This document shows positions 33,640 to 42,889 of a stretch of 42,914 bases of DNA, piece by piece; the first letter of the stretch is position 1; every line of letters starts with the position of its first letter. The notes below the pieces were generated by a model. That model was not told where the DNA came from. It saw only the letters and a list, made by a program, of their open reading frames with translations, and made no database searches. Origin of the DNA: Sedimenticola sp. (GTDB lineage: Bacteria > Pseudomonadota > Gammaproteobacteria > Chromatiales > Chromatiaceae); assembly GCA_026989135.1 (NCBI GenBank), contig JALSJZ010000154.1:1-42914 (forward strand), in the 5' to 3' direction. The position numbers and the translations under genes are program-made.

Positions 33640-35394
33640 TTAAGCCAACATAGGTTTTTGCCGGTAAGCTATACCGATAAGACCCAGGCAGATCAAGAGC
33701 AGTGTTGCAGGCTCAGGTACGGTCTGGCCCCTGTTTGTGGTCTGTCCTGCTGCTGCTGCGGTGACGCGGAAGGTTAAGGAGTCGCGCCCATCATTCGCCT
33801 GGGTGCGGTCTATGGTAAACCCTAAATCTGTTGGCAGGCCAACGATCAACAGGGTTAGCCAGTCCGGGTTGTTCCAGTCGAAGCCGGTAATTAAGTTGGC
33901 CAGCAGGAACTCAAAGCTGTCGTCGAGCAGCGGTGCATAGCCGCCAATAAAGCTGAACTCGATTGTGCCACCGGCTTCAAAGATGGCGTCGCCGCTGATA
34001 TCGAGAATATCAAAGAGACCTGAGCTGGTACCGGCGAACTCGATCTCCAGTAACCCGCCCTCCTGTAAGATAAAGTCACCGTTGATGATTTCGAGTGTGC
34101 CGGGTGAATCACCAGGGCTTATCGTGGTTCCGGAGCCGACAACAACCGGGCCATCGATTGGCTCTGTACCATCGATTCGGACTGGTTCCTCTAGAGCGAT
34201 ATCCCATGGGGTTTCGCCTGGCTCCCCAAGTGGCGGGGTTGCGGGTGTGCCGCCAGCGTTATCAGCAGGATTCGGGTCGTTGCCGGGGGGGGCGCTTTCA
34301 GGGGGCGGGGGACTCTCGCTGCTGTTATCGCCTGGGGTGTTGCTGTTTTCCGCGATCTCAACGTCTGGATCAGTGTTGCCGCCAGGTGTCCCATTTTCCT
34401 GATTTGATGGGGTTCCATCATCGCCGTTGCCTGGAGTGCTGGCAGGCTCCTCGCTTTCAGCGGTCGGCTCATTGAGTGCCGGGTCGTTATCGGGCATTTC
34501 GCTGCTTTCTGCGCTTTTGTCACCTGAATCGGTGTCGCTGTTGGGTGCCCCATTTTCCTGGTCTGTCGGGGCTTCATCGTTGTCGTTGCTGGGCTCGTTG
34601 AGTGCCGGGTCGTTATCGGGTGTTTCGCTGTTTTCTGCGCTTTTGTCATCTAAATCGGTGTTGCTGTCGGGTGTCCCATTTTCCTGGTCTGTTGGGGCTT
34701 CATCGTTGTCGCTGCCCGGGTTGCTGGTTGTTGCCTCGTTATCTCCAGTGGTCGGCTCATTGAGTGCCGGGTTGCTGGGCGCTATGGGTGCTGCTGCCTG
34801 GCTGGGGAAGTTGTTGTCAGGGATGCCGCTGCCAGGGAAACCACCGCCAGGGGCGTTGCCGCCAGAGCGACGGCTGCGGCGGGGCTTGCCACTCTTCTTT
34901 GGGCTGTCGGTTGGGCGGCTGCTATTGCCAGCGGATCTGAAGCCAGGGGGTAAATGAGTGCCGGGTGCGGTATCTCCCTGGCTTGAAGGTTTAGCCTCTT
35001 CTTGGCGGGTCGGGTGGTTGTAGTTGAGTGGCACCCGGTTATACGGAAGAAAGGTGATGGCATCGTAATTTACATTGCTGGCCAGCAGCTCACCACCACT
35101 CAGATCGAAATCTCCTATATCAATAGCAGAGTCACCCTCCTCAGGCGTGTGAGCCCCCTTTTCTGCATTGGTGCGTTTGATTTTTCCTTTGGCCTCCTTG
35201 ATGTTGTCGGCACGGCCTTTGTTTGCGGGAACCATTGTGCCGGGCAGCGTTGTATCTGCAATCTGACCCTTGTTTGAGGGGGCGGGCACTGTGATGGCAT
35301 AGACCAGCCCGATCAGTGCAAATAGCAGGCAGATGGATGCCAGCCTCTTCAGGGTTTTCCTGTTTTTCCTTGAATGTCGCCTGCTGTCTCTCAT
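33640..35394 (-). CDS. Repeat-rich PEP-CTERM surface protein
   Basis: A 584-residue secreted protein. An N-terminal hydrophobic helix after a strongly basic start (about 18-34) serves as signal or anchor. The C-terminus carries a PEP-CTERM sorting tail: VPEPATLLLICLGLIGIAYR (559-578) with a final basic residue, recognised by an exosortase. Between them lie a Pro/Gly/Ser-rich region (about 130-205), an acidic Asn/Asp/Glu/Pro-rich repeat region (about 206-380) and a beta-rich domain (about 400-520, with GSGTTISPGDSPGTLEI and GGLLEIEFAG) resembling the autotransporter-like repeats often seen in such proteins. PEP-CTERM proteins are usually linked to exopolysaccharide and biofilm or floc formation. 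No exosortase gene is in the window. Confidence 0.85.
   Translation of the reverse strand: MRDSRRHSRKNRKTLKRLASICLLFALIGLVYAITVPAPSNKGQIADTTLPGTMVPANKGRADNIKEAKGKIKRTNAEKGAHTPEEGDSAIDIGDFDLSGGELLASNVNYDAITFLPYNRVPLNYNHPTRQEEAKPSSQGDTAPGTHLPPGFRSAGNSSRPTDSPKKSGKPRRSRRSGGNAPGGGFPGSGIPDNNFPSQAAAPIAPSNPALNEPTTGDNEATTSNPGSDNDEAPTDQENGTPDSNTDLDDKSAENSETPDNDPALNEPSNDNDEAPTDQENGAPNSDTDSGDKSAESSEMPDNDPALNEPTAESEEPASTPGNGDDGTPSNQENGTPGGNTDPDVEIAENSNTPGDNSSESPPPPESAPPGNDPNPADNAGGTPATPPLGEPGETPWDIALEEPVRIDGTEPIDGPVVVGSGTTISPGDSPGTLEIINGDFILQEGGLLEIEFAGTSSGLFDILDISGDAIFEAGGTIEFSFIGGYAPLLDDSFEFLLANLITGFDWNNPDWLTLLIVGLPTDLGFTIDRTQANDGRDSLTFRVTAAAAGQTTNRGQTVPEPATLLLICLGLIGIAYRQKPMLA
34459..34710 (-). repeat. 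Two tandem 126-bp (42-residue) coding repeats
   Basis: Residues 229-270 and 271-312 of the PEP-CTERM protein both start DNDEAPTDQENG and run to a DNDPALNEP end. A third, decayed copy follows near residue 325 (DDGTPSNQENGTP) and a partial one precedes (PSNPALNEPTTG). The unit is rich in Asp, Glu, Asn and Pro with no cysteine, as in stalk-like or calcium-binding spacers. Confidence 0.8.
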
Positions 35395-35546
35395 AGATAG
35401 CCCTGTTCAGTAAAAAGTGTGTTGGCTGAGGTCTGGGATGCGGATATTGCTGTGCAACATGACTTCAGCCCTGATTGCCATATAAAAGAGCACTATTCAG
35501 GCCATAGTCGGCTAGTGGCGGGCTAAGTTATTGTATTTATTGTGTA

Positions 35547-35568
35547 ATTAGCTTCCCAGGAAGCTAAT
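35547..35568. repeat. Perfect 10-bp inverted repeat in the gap upstream of the PEP-CTERM gene
   Basis: ATTAGCTTCC and GGAAGCTAAT flank a 2-base CA centre. There is no T-tract, so an operator is more likely than a terminator. The surrounding non-coding stretch (35395-35905) is AT-rich. I see no other gene or clear promoter in it. Confidence 0.55.
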
Positions 35569-35905
35569 GACTGGAGGGTGGCGGCTCAATATGGCCTTAT
35601 TGTAAAAAATGCTGACAAATATCAAGAATCGCATTCCTAAAAGTGTCTGTTTAATTCCTGCTGCCAATGAAATCATTTAAAATACAGTTGGTTATAATGT
35701 CATTGGTCATTATTTCCAGTGTAAGATTTTTTGACACATCACCAGCAGAAGAGCGGCAGTACATATGGTGAAGAGAGCCGATGGAGTGAGCGGATATTGG
35801 TTTCCGCAAGCCGCTATCGTAGTGGTAATATCTGCCTACCCTGAGCACTGTAGACAACCGAATGCGACGCAGAAAAACCCCGACAAAACCAAGAGACATC
35901 CCTTG

Positions 35906-37318
35906 ATGCCCGAGTTGGTCGTGCTCTGGACAGATGCGCTCATCTTCCTGCTGATTGCCCTGGTGTTGCTGTTTGGCCGTCTGACTGCCAGCCGGGAGCA
36001 TCTGCGTGCGCCCTGGCGTACTGTGGCGCGGAGCCGGATGGGCATGGGTGCGTTGGTGGTGCTCAGCGTCTATGTGCTGATCGGGGTGATGGATTCGGTG
36101 CACTACAAGCCGCTGCTGCCGGAGGCAGAACGAACAGCGGAGGTGACGCACTCCAATGAGGTGCAGAGCCTGCTCGATTATCTGCTGACCCCCCTGAGAG
36201 AGCAGCAGGAGAAGACCTACTCTGCCCCACTGGCGACCCACCTCTACAGCAAAGAGAACATTGAACAGGCCGATGGGCAGATGGTGCGGGACTACCCGCG
36301 GCTGAAATATGGTGGGGCGCACCTGCAGGATCCGCAACAGGAGTGGGCCGCAGATGTGGCCTGGACAGCCATTATAGGTGCACAGGAGGCGCTGCTGGCC
36401 TGGCTCTCGGTGACTGGCATCATCACGTTCTGGCTTGCATGCCGTGCTGGCCGCAGCTTTTTTCAGCAGTGTCAGCTAATCCTCTACAGCCGGACAGAGG
36501 TACCCTGGCGCGTCATCTTTATCGTGCTGGGCATTATCCTGCTGGCGGCCTTTACCGCTGCCAACCTGGGGGTCAAATATCACCTGCTGGGAACCGACAA
36601 GGTGGGTGAGGATGTGCTCTATCAGACATTGAAGAGCGTCCGCACCGGCTTGGTGATCGGCACCCTGACCACCCTCATCATGCTGCCAGCCGCCATCCTG
36701 ATGGGCATCATGGCGGGCTATTTTCGTGGCTGGGTGGATGATGTGATCCAGTATATCTACACCACGCTCAGCTCCATCCCCGGTGTCCTGCTGATTGCTG
36801 CGGCCATCCTGATGCTACACGTCTACATGAACAACCACGCCGATGAGTTTGCCAGCCTGGTGGAGCGTGCTGATCTGCGGCTGCTGTTTCTCTGCATCAT
36901 CCTGGGAATCACCAGTTGGACGGGGCTCTGCCGCCTGCTGCGGGGCGAGACGCTCAAACTGCGGGAGCTGGATTATGTGCAGGCCGCCCAGGCCTTTGGC
37001 GTGAGCCATTTTACCATCATCATACGGCACATCCTGCCCAATGTGCTGCATATCGTCATGATCACTGTGGTGCTCGATTTTAGCGGGCTGGTGCTGGCCG
37101 AGGCGGTACTCTCCTACGTCAATATCGGTGTCGACCCCACCATGAATTCCTGGGGCAACATGATCAACAGCGCGCGGCTGGAGATGGCGCGGGAGCCGAT
37201 TGTCTGGTGGTCACTGGTGGCGGCGCTGATCTTCATGTTTACCCTGGTACTGGCTGCCAACCTCTTCTCTGATGCCGTGCGTGACGCCTTTGATCCGCGT
37301 CTGAGGGGCGGTAGCTAA
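35906..37318 (+). CDS. Peptide-type ABC transporter permease (OppC/DppC-like, long N-terminus)
   Basis: A 470-residue inner membrane permease of the dipeptide/oligopeptide importer class. An N-terminal part with membrane segments (to about 250) precedes the binding-protein-dependent transport domain (about 230-465). This carries the ATPase-contact EAA loop in VQAAQAFGVSHFTIIIRHIL. It is longer than usual OppC or DppC (about 300 residues), by an extra 150-200 residues that include an acidic soluble stretch (about 75-145). The ATG at 35906 gives a hydrophobic start (MPELVVLWTDAL); an in-frame ATG at 35765 adds 47 residues without membrane character. Its stop overlaps the ATPase start (TAATG). 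The companion permease and the binding protein are absent. Confidence 0.85.
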   Translation: MPELVVLWTDALIFLLIALVLLFGRLTASREHLRAPWRTVARSRMGMGALVVLSVYVLIGVMDSVHYKPLLPEAERTAEVTHSNEVQSLLDYLLTPLREQQEKTYSAPLATHLYSKENIEQADGQMVRDYPRLKYGGAHLQDPQQEWAADVAWTAIIGAQEALLAWLSVTGIITFWLACRAGRSFFQQCQLILYSRTEVPWRVIFIVLGIILLAAFTAANLGVKYHLLGTDKVGEDVLYQTLKSVRTGLVIGTLTTLIMLPAAILMGIMAGYFRGWVDDVIQYIYTTLSSIPGVLLIAAAILMLHVYMNNHADEFASLVERADLRLLFLCIILGITSWTGLCRLLRGETLKLRELDYVQAAQAFGVSHFTIIIRHILPNVLHIVMITVVLDFSGLVLAEAVLSYVNIGVDPTMNSWGNMINSARLEMAREPIVWWSLVAALIFMFTLVLAANLFSDAVRDAFDPRLRGGS

Positions 37319-39363
37319 TGTCTGACGTACTGCTGCGCATAAAGAACCTGAAGACCTGGCTGGGAACCGGGGCCGCCCCCGTGCGAGCCATTGATGGCAT
37401 CGACCTGGAGATAAAAAAGGGGGAGACCTTCGCCCTGCTGGGCGAGTCGGGCTGTGGCAAGTCAATGACGGCGCTGTCGATCATGCGGCTGCTGCCGCCG
37501 GTTGGCCGGATCGTGGACGGCTCGATCCATCTGGGTGAGACCAGCCTGCTGGATCTGCCTGAAAACAGGATGCGCAATGAGCGCGGCGGGCGTATGGGGA
37601 TGATATTTCAGGAGCCCATGACCTCGCTGAACCCGGTGCTGACGGTGGGTGCCCAGATTGCCGAGGCGGTCTGCATCCATGATGCCGACCCGCAGCAGAA
37701 TATCAAGGCACGGGTGGTGGAACTGCTGAGGGCGGTCGGGATACCCGACCCGGAACAGCGCTTTGGCGAGTATCCGCACCAGCTCTCGGGCGGCATGAAG
37801 CAGCGGGTGATGATCGCCATGGCCCTGGCCGGGCGTCCGCAGCTGTTGATTGCAGATGAACCGACCACGGCGCTGGATGTCACCATCCAGGCGCAGGTGC
37901 TGGCGCTGATGAAGCAGCTGCAGCAGGAGAGCGGCATGGCCATCCTGCTGATCACCCATGATCTGGGGGTGGTGGCCGAGGTGGCGGATCGGGTGGCGGT
38001 GATGTATGCCGGGCAGATTGTTGAGACCGCACCCTGCAAGGCATTTTTTCAGACGCCCAGGCACCCCTATAGCCGAAAGCTGTTTCACTCCATACCGGGT
38101 CGGGATAAACGCAATGAGCGGCTGGCTGTCATCGAAGGCACTGTGCCGCCGCTGGATCAGGCGTTTAGCGGCTGCCGGTTTGCAGATCGCTGTGATGTGG
38201 TGATGCCGATATGTCGCCATCAGATCCCGCAGTGGGATCAGTATACAGAAGGGCAGGGGGTTCGCTGCCACCTGCAAGGGGATGCAGAGGCGACGGTTGA
38301 GCCGCCAGCAAGCGTGAAGAAGCATGCCGTTGCAGCAGTTGAAAACAGCCCCCCAACACCTCTGCTGAGTGTTAGTGATCTAAAGGTTTATTTTCCTATC
38401 CACAAAGGGATCTTCAAGCGTGTCGTCGGTCATGTGCGTGCCGTGGATGGGGTCTCTCTGGAGATCCCGGTCGGCCAGACGCTTGCGGTTGTGGGTGAAT
38501 CGGGCTGTGGCAAAACCACGGTGGGCAAGGCTATCTTGCAGCTGATAAAACCGACGGCCGGCCAGGTTCGGTTTGATTGTGATGAGCTGACCCAGCTGCG
38601 CGGAGAGGCGCTGCGCAGAAGGCGCGCTGATCTGCAGATCATCTTTCAAGACCCGATGGCCTCCATGAACCCGCGCATGCTGGTACACAATATTATCGAA
38701 GAGGGGATGCTGGCGCAGGGGATTGGCGGCCAGGCGGCAGAGCGGCGCATACGGATAGAGCAGCTGTTAGAGCAGGTGGGGCTGTCGGCCTTGGCGGCTG
38801 ACCGCTATCCCCATGAGTTCTCTGGCGGACAGCGCCAGCGCATCTGCGTGGCACGGGCACTGGCGGTGGAGCCGCGTCTGATTATTTGTGATGAACCAAC
38901 CAGTGCGCTGGATGTCTCTGTTCAGGCGCAGATTCTGAATCTGTTGCAGGGGTTGCAGCAGCAGCTGGGGCTATCCTATCTTTTTATCACCCACGACATC
39001 GCTGTCGTGGCCTATCTGGCGCATGAGGTTGCAGTGATGTATCTGGGCAGAATTGTAGAGCGGGGCACGGTTGCCGAGGTGCTGGATGATCCACAGCACC
39101 CCTATACGCAGGCGCTGCTCTCCGCCGTTCCGGTGGTTGAGCCGGCTGGAAGACGCAAGAGGATCTATCTGCAGGGTGACATGCCGTCACCCGCCAATCC
39201 GCCAACGGGCTGTCATTTTCATCCCCGCTGTCCGCAGGCGATGGATCGCTGCCAGAAAAGTTACCCCAAAGCCATTGCGCTGAGTGGGACAAGATCGGTC
39301 AGCTGCCTGCTGTACGGGACTGAAGACCCCGCTTCCGAAGAGAGCTGGAAGCGGGATCTTTAG
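37318..39363 (+). CDS. Fused double ATPase of a peptide ABC importer (DppD-DppF type)
   Basis: The 681 residues hold two complete ABC ATPases joined in one chain. The first has Walker [14 protein letters not shown] (about 41), signature LSGGMKQRV and Walker [13 protein letters not shown]. The second has [13 protein letters not shown] (about 391), FSGGQRQRI and [12 protein letters not shown]. Each ends in the cysteine-containing oligopeptide-transporter C-terminal domain ([28 protein letters not shown]). This is the YejF-like fused layout. It should energise import of peptides or a related solute through the upstream permease. The start shares one base with the permease stop. Confidence 0.93.
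   Translation: MSDVLLRIKNLKTWLGTGAAPVRAIDGIDLEIKKGETFALLGESGCGKSMTALSIMRLLPPVGRIVDGSIHLGETSLLDLPENRMRNERGGRMGMIFQEPMTSLNPVLTVGAQIAEAVCIHDADPQQNIKARVVELLRAVGIPDPEQRFGEYPHQLSGGMKQRVMIAMALAGRPQLLIADEPTTALDVTIQAQVLALMKQLQQESGMAILLITHDLGVVAEVADRVAVMYAGQIVETAPCKAFFQTPRHPYSRKLFHSIPGRDKRNERLAVIEGTVPPLDQAFSGCRFADRCDVVMPICRHQIPQWDQYTEGQGVRCHLQGDAEATVEPPASVKKHAVAAVENSPPTPLLSVSDLKVYFPIHKGIFKRVVGHVRAVDGVSLEIPVGQTLAVVGESGCGKTTVGKAILQLIKPTAGQVRFDCDELTQLRGEALRRRRADLQIIFQDPMASMNPRMLVHNIIEEGMLAQGIGGQAAERRIRIEQLLEQVGLSALAADRYPHEFSGGQRQRICVARALAVEPRLIICDEPTSALDVSVQAQILNLLQGLQQQLGLSYLFITHDIAVVAYLAHEVAVMYLGRIVERGTVAEVLDDPQHPYTQALLSAVPVVEPAGRRKRIYLQGDMPSPANPPTGCHFHPRCPQAMDRCQKSYPKAIALSGTRSVSCLLYGTEDPASEESWKRDL
39328..39355 (+). 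terminator. Terminator-like hairpin inside the 3' end of the ATPase gene
   Basis: CCCGCTTCC (39328-39336) and GGAAGCGGG (39347-39355) form a perfect 9-bp stem with a 10-base loop, followed by ATCTTTAG. It overlaps the last codons and the stop. The T-run is short, so termination may be partial or the hairpin may protect the mRNA end. Confidence 0.45.
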
Positions 39364-39401
39364 TCCTGCCCTCAAACCAAGCAAATGCAAAAGCAGTAAA
39401 A

Positions 39402-40127
39402 ATGCCTCCTGATTTAAACATCAATTTCTATAAAATTGCCCCCCTGCTGCTCCTGTTGGGTGCACTGAGCCTCTGGTCTTGCGTGGTGGTTGATTCCTAT
39501 TTTGTACTGATCCCGATTGCATCCTTCATCCTCCTGCTGGCGTTGATGATTACCTATAAAAAGGCCAACGAGATTATATTTGAGCTGATCCCGCGCCTGG
39601 GTTTTCTCTACGCTATACTGGCCTCGCTTGCCGTTACCCTGTTGAGCGCTTCGCTGCTGCTGATCTCTGCTGAGGCGGTACATATCGACAACACGCTCAA
39701 TGGCCTCAGCATGTTGCGCATCTCAATGATCCTCGGTGCACCGATAGGTGTCATGAGCTGGGTGCTGCTGTCAAAGCGAATCGGCTATAAGAATATCTTT
39801 ATGCTAAAGAGCTTTTTGATCTCGTATGCGCTGGTTGCGGCGGCTGCCACCTCCCAGATCAACCGGGGGGTTGATGGTGCCGAGCAGAAGACGATAGTGC
39901 GAGGGGTCATGGAGAAGAGGGAGAACAGCGGCGGTCTGACCACCTTCCTTGCGCAGCAGAAACCGGCTCACTACATCACTATCCCGTATGATGGGGGGGT
40001 CGAGCGGCTGGCTGTTCCAACCAGCGTATGGGATACGATGTACAAAAATGCAACCCTGAATTTAACGGCCAAGGCAGGTTATTTTGGCTATGACTATGTT
40101 GTGCGGTTTAATGGCCGCACCCTATGA
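39402..40127 (+). CDS. Membrane protein of unknown function (four to five helices)
   Basis: I do not recognise this 241-residue protein. It has about five hydrophobic segments (about 10-28, 31-50, 66-93, 102-123 and 132-150). A soluble C-terminal part (about 155-241) follows, with a TIVRGVMEKRENSG stretch and several aromatic residues, probably on one side of the membrane. It starts 39 bases after the ATPase gene and is followed within 12 bases by a second small membrane protein, so the two are likely co-transcribed. Nothing suggests it belongs to the ABC transporter. Confidence 0.75.
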   Translation: MPPDLNINFYKIAPLLLLLGALSLWSCVVVDSYFVLIPIASFILLLALMITYKKANEIIFELIPRLGFLYAILASLAVTLLSASLLLISAEAVHIDNTLNGLSMLRISMILGAPIGVMSWVLLSKRIGYKNIFMLKSFLISYALVAAAATSQINRGVDGAEQKTIVRGVMEKRENSGGLTTFLAQQKPAHYITIPYDGGVERLAVPTSVWDTMYKNATLNLTAKAGYFGYDYVVRFNGRTL

Positions 40128-40139
40128 TGACGAGCGTGA

Positions 40140-40598
40140 ATGATGACGGTAACCACAACCCAACTTAAACTGCTTGCGGCAGTGCTCTGGTACTCTGGCG
40201 GTATCATCCTCTTTTTCAAAGGACTGAGCCTGCTGATAGAGGCGGACAGCCTTAACCCTGACAGCCACTGGCTCTGGCTGGCTGTCCTGATCGGCATATT
40301 TATCGGGCTGCTGAAGATCGTCTTCATCTTCCGCAAGGTGTGCCGAAAAAATCTGATGCGGATCTACGCCCTGCCAGAGCCGAAGATCTGGCAATTCTAC
40401 CGGACGGGCTTCTACATCTTTCTCACCTGCATGATCATATTGGGCTCATCGCTCTCCTATGCGGCGCAGGGTAACTTCTCTTTTCTGATCGGCATGGCCA
40501 TACTGGATTTTTCACTGGCCGTGGCACTGCTGGGCAGCAGTTATGTCTTTTGGGTCTGCAAACAGCCCGCCAAGATGCTGGATGCCCAACCGGAATAA
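40140..40598 (+). CDS. Small membrane protein of unknown function
   Basis: A 152-residue protein with four predicted membrane segments (about 10-30, 41-62, 83-110 and 114-138) and basic cytoplasmic loops (FRKVCRKNLMR). No family is recognised. Two adjacent ATGs (40140 and 40143) are possible starts; neither has a strong ribosome binding site. The stop is only five bases before the start of the fumarylacetoacetase-family gene, so it forms part of the same gene string. Confidence 0.72.
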   Translation: MMTVTTTQLKLLAAVLWYSGGIILFFKGLSLLIEADSLNPDSHWLWLAVLIGIFIGLLKIVFIFRKVCRKNLMRIYALPEPKIWQFYRTGFYIFLTCMIILGSSLSYAAQGNFSFLIGMAILDFSLAVALLGSSYVFWVCKQPAKMLDAQPE

Positions 40599-40603
40599 GC
40601 GCC

Positions 40604-41404
40604 ATGAAAATCATCCGTTTCCTTGATGATCTTCAGCATGAACACCTTGGTACAAAGTACCGGGATGGCAGCGCCGAACTGCTCAGCGGCATACTGTACG
40701 ATGAGCTGCTCCCAACGGGTCGGCGGCTGGCGGTTCAATCACTGTTGGCACCGGTTGTACCCAGCAATATCTTCTGCATCGGCCTGAATTACCGTGAGCA
40801 TGCGCGTGAGACAGGGCAGGAGCTGCCACGTTACCCGATCGTCTTCATGAAGCCCACCACCGCCGTTACAAACCCCGATGCCGCCATTGCACTGCCCAAC
40901 TGTTGCCAGCGTGGGCCAGAGGTGGATTTCGAGGCCGAGCTGGCAGTGGTAATCGGCCGCGCAGCCAGAGATGTGGCGGAGGATGACGCCCTGAACCATG
41001 TGTTTGGCTATACGGCGGCCAATGACATCTCTGCCCGAAAATGGCAAAAACATGCGGGTGGCGGACAGTGGGTGCGGGGCAAGGGCTTCGATGGTTTTTG
41101 CCCGCTGGGGCCGCAGCTTGTGACAGCGGATGAGATCAGTGATCCTCAGCAGCTGAGTATCAGCACCGTTCTCAATGGGCAGGTTATGCAGCAGGGCAAC
41201 ACGGCCGATATGATCTTCTCCGTTGCCCGGCTGATCAGCTATCTGAGTCAGGATACAACGTTGCTGCCCGGCACGGTCATCTTAACCGGAACCCCCTCTG
41301 GTGTGGGTGTTGCACGCACCCCCCCACTGTTTCTTGCCGATGGCGATCATGTCTCAGTGAATATTGAAGGCATTGGCCAACTCAACAACCCCATAACAGC
41401 TTAG
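40604..41404 (+). CDS. Fumarylacetoacetate hydrolase family protein
   Basis: A 266-residue enzyme of the FAH superfamily, whose members cleave or decarboxylate acyl-pyruvates and related beta-dicarbonyl compounds with a divalent metal. An N-terminal FAA_hydrolase_N-like part (about 1-60) precedes the catalytic domain. This shows IGLNYREHARETG, IVFMKPTTAV, the metal-binding acids in EVDFEAELAVVIG and NDISAR, the KGFDGFCPLGP loop and the LTGTPSGVGVAR motif. The ATG at 40604 fits homologues. The exact substrate cannot be named; acylpyruvase or 2-hydroxyhepta-2,4-dienedioate isomerase-like activities are typical. The next gene follows after six bases. Confidence 0.9.
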   Translation: MKIIRFLDDLQHEHLGTKYRDGSAELLSGILYDELLPTGRRLAVQSLLAPVVPSNIFCIGLNYREHARETGQELPRYPIVFMKPTTAVTNPDAAIALPNCCQRGPEVDFEAELAVVIGRAARDVAEDDALNHVFGYTAANDISARKWQKHAGGGQWVRGKGFDGFCPLGPQLVTADEISDPQQLSISTVLNGQVMQQGNTADMIFSVARLISYLSQDTTLLPGTVILTGTPSGVGVARTPPLFLADGDHVSVNIEGIGQLNNPITA

Positions 41405-41410
41405 GAATAG

Positions 41411-42010
41411 ATGATGTCTGAATCTTTAATGTTCCCTGAAACCCCCAGCATTCGTTTGTATGACCCGCTGGGTGACCTGCTGGGTGCAGGTGACGGTATA
41501 CTTACCTACATCTATGATGATGTGGCCAAACTCTCAGGCCACGCCTGCCCAACCGTTGCGGGAGGTTTCCTGCTGGTGAAACGCGCCCTGGAAGAGCTTT
41601 GGGGTGATGAGATGCCACAGCGTGGCGACATCAGGGTGACCGTCTATGGGGCGCAGGATGAAGGCACCAATGGCCCCATCAGCCAGGTCTTTACACAGCT
41701 GACCGGGGCGGCGGCAGGCAATGGCTTTCACGGCCTGGGCGGGCAGTTTGCGCGTGACGGCCTGTTGCAGTTCCAGCCAACAGGCGAGCCGGGGTTTCGC
41801 TTTGAGCGTATTTCAACCGGCAAGGCGGTCACCTTGATCTACGACCCCAGTGGCATCCCGGCGGCTCCCACTATGGGTGAAGACCTTGGCCGTATCCTGG
41901 GTGGTTTTGCAGATAAAAATATTGTCACACGTTTTCGTGATGCCTGGCGTGAGCGTGTACTGAAGATTCTGGCAGATGAGGGACGGTCAACCGTTCACAG
42001 GATTGATTAG
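41411..42010 (+). CDS. FmdE-like domain protein
   Basis: A 199-residue soluble protein. The region YDDVAKLSGHACPTVAGGFL (about 37-56) resembles the GHxCP motif of FmdE-like proteins, named after a subunit found with formylmethanofuran dehydrogenase but widespread in bacteria without that pathway. The rest, with VTVYGAQDEGTNGPISQVF and GNGFHGLGGQFAR, is conserved in appearance but unassigned; the Cys, His and Asp residues could bind metal. AGGA lies five bases before the ATG at 41411 and eight before a second ATG at 41414. Its tight spacing to the FAH-family gene suggests a shared pathway. The function is unknown. Confidence 0.7.
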   Translation: MMSESLMFPETPSIRLYDPLGDLLGAGDGILTYIYDDVAKLSGHACPTVAGGFLLVKRALEELWGDEMPQRGDIRVTVYGAQDEGTNGPISQVFTQLTGAAAGNGFHGLGGQFARDGLLQFQPTGEPGFRFERISTGKAVTLIYDPSGIPAAPTMGEDLGRILGGFADKNIVTRFRDAWRERVLKILADEGRSTVHRID

Positions 42011-42109
42011 ACCCTGTATGAAATAGGGCTTATCTGGCTGTTTGGTTTGGAAGAGCCTACAATGATGTAAGCACAGTGGTACACCTCAACAACCGAAGAG
42101 GCCACCCCG

Positions 42110-42889
42110 ATGCAACGGACAGCTTTAACAAGGCAGTTTTTCATCCTGGCGCTGGTGGTTTTTCTCACGGCACCCGCTGCTGCAATCGCAGAGGAGCAGA
42201 CCTCAAAACGCGCCAGTGAGATCCTCCGCTCAGTCGATGATCTCTGGCGCGGCAGCTCTTCCCACGCAATCACCACCATGCGGGTCAAAACCCGGCACTA
42301 CACCCGCACCATGCGTCTGGAGGGGTGGTCGAAAGGCAAGGAGCAGACGCTGTTCCGGGTGCTGGAGCCCAAGAAAGAGCGTGGCACGGTAACGCTGAAA
42401 TCCGGCAATCACATCTACACCTATCTGCCCAAAACCGACCGCAAGATTCGACTCACCACGGGCATGATGATGGGGTCGTGGATGGGCAGCCATCTGACCA
42501 ATGATGATCTGGTCAAAGAGGCGCGGTTGGAGGATGACTATATCGCGCGCATCAGCTTTGAAGGGGTGCGGGACGGGCAAAATATCATTGAGTTCACATT
42601 GATCCCAAAGCCCGAGGCCGCCGTGGTCTGGGGCAAGTTGATACTGGTGGTTCTGGCAGACTCGACCACCCCCCTGAGCGAGCTGTTCTATGATGAAGAT
42701 ATGCAGCTTGTGCGTACCTTCTCCTTTACTGACATGAAACTGCTGGCAGGACGCATGCGCCCCGCTGTGATGCGGGTTGTGCCGGTAGACAAGCCGGGGG
42801 AGTTCACGGAGTTTATCTATGAAAAGCTGGAACTTGGTATTGAGATCAGTGACCACTTCTTCTCAGTATCCAACCTTAAAAGGCGTTAG
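42110..42889 (+). CDS. LolA-like outer membrane lipoprotein-sorting family protein
   Basis: A 259-residue exported protein with a signal peptide (about 1-27, ending AAAIA). The mature part resembles the LolA/LolB-like beta-barrel half-fold family often annotated as outer membrane lipoprotein-sorting protein. It shows ASEILRSVDDLWRG, HAITTMRVKTRHYTRTMRLE, GNHIYTYLPKTDRKIRLT and the MMMGSWMGSHLTNDDLV stretch. Such genes often stand beside an RND/MMPL-type exporter gene, which could follow just beyond the window. It is distinct from true LolA, being longer. The 3' end is complete and only 25 bases remain after it. Confidence 0.85.
   Translation: MQRTALTRQFFILALVVFLTAPAAAIAEEQTSKRASEILRSVDDLWRGSSSHAITTMRVKTRHYTRTMRLEGWSKGKEQTLFRVLEPKKERGTVTLKSGNHIYTYLPKTDRKIRLTTGMMMGSWMGSHLTNDDLVKEARLEDDYIARISFEGVRDGQNIIEFTLIPKPEAAVVWGKLILVVLADSTTPLSELFYDEDMQLVRTFSFTDMKLLAGRMRPAVMRVVPVDKPGEFTEFIYEKLELGIEISDHFFSVSNLKRR

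Noticed and set aside
35430-35490. Possible sigma-54 promoter before the PEP-CTERM gene (CTGAAGTCATGTTGCA on the minus strand)
   Set aside because: The -24 GG is TG and only about 7 of 12 positions match, although such promoters are known for PEP-CTERM genes.
35651-36337. Minus-strand open frame opposite the start of the ABC permease
   Set aside because: His/Gln-rich composition and no recognisable domain; it is antisense to the permease and crosses the intergenic region.
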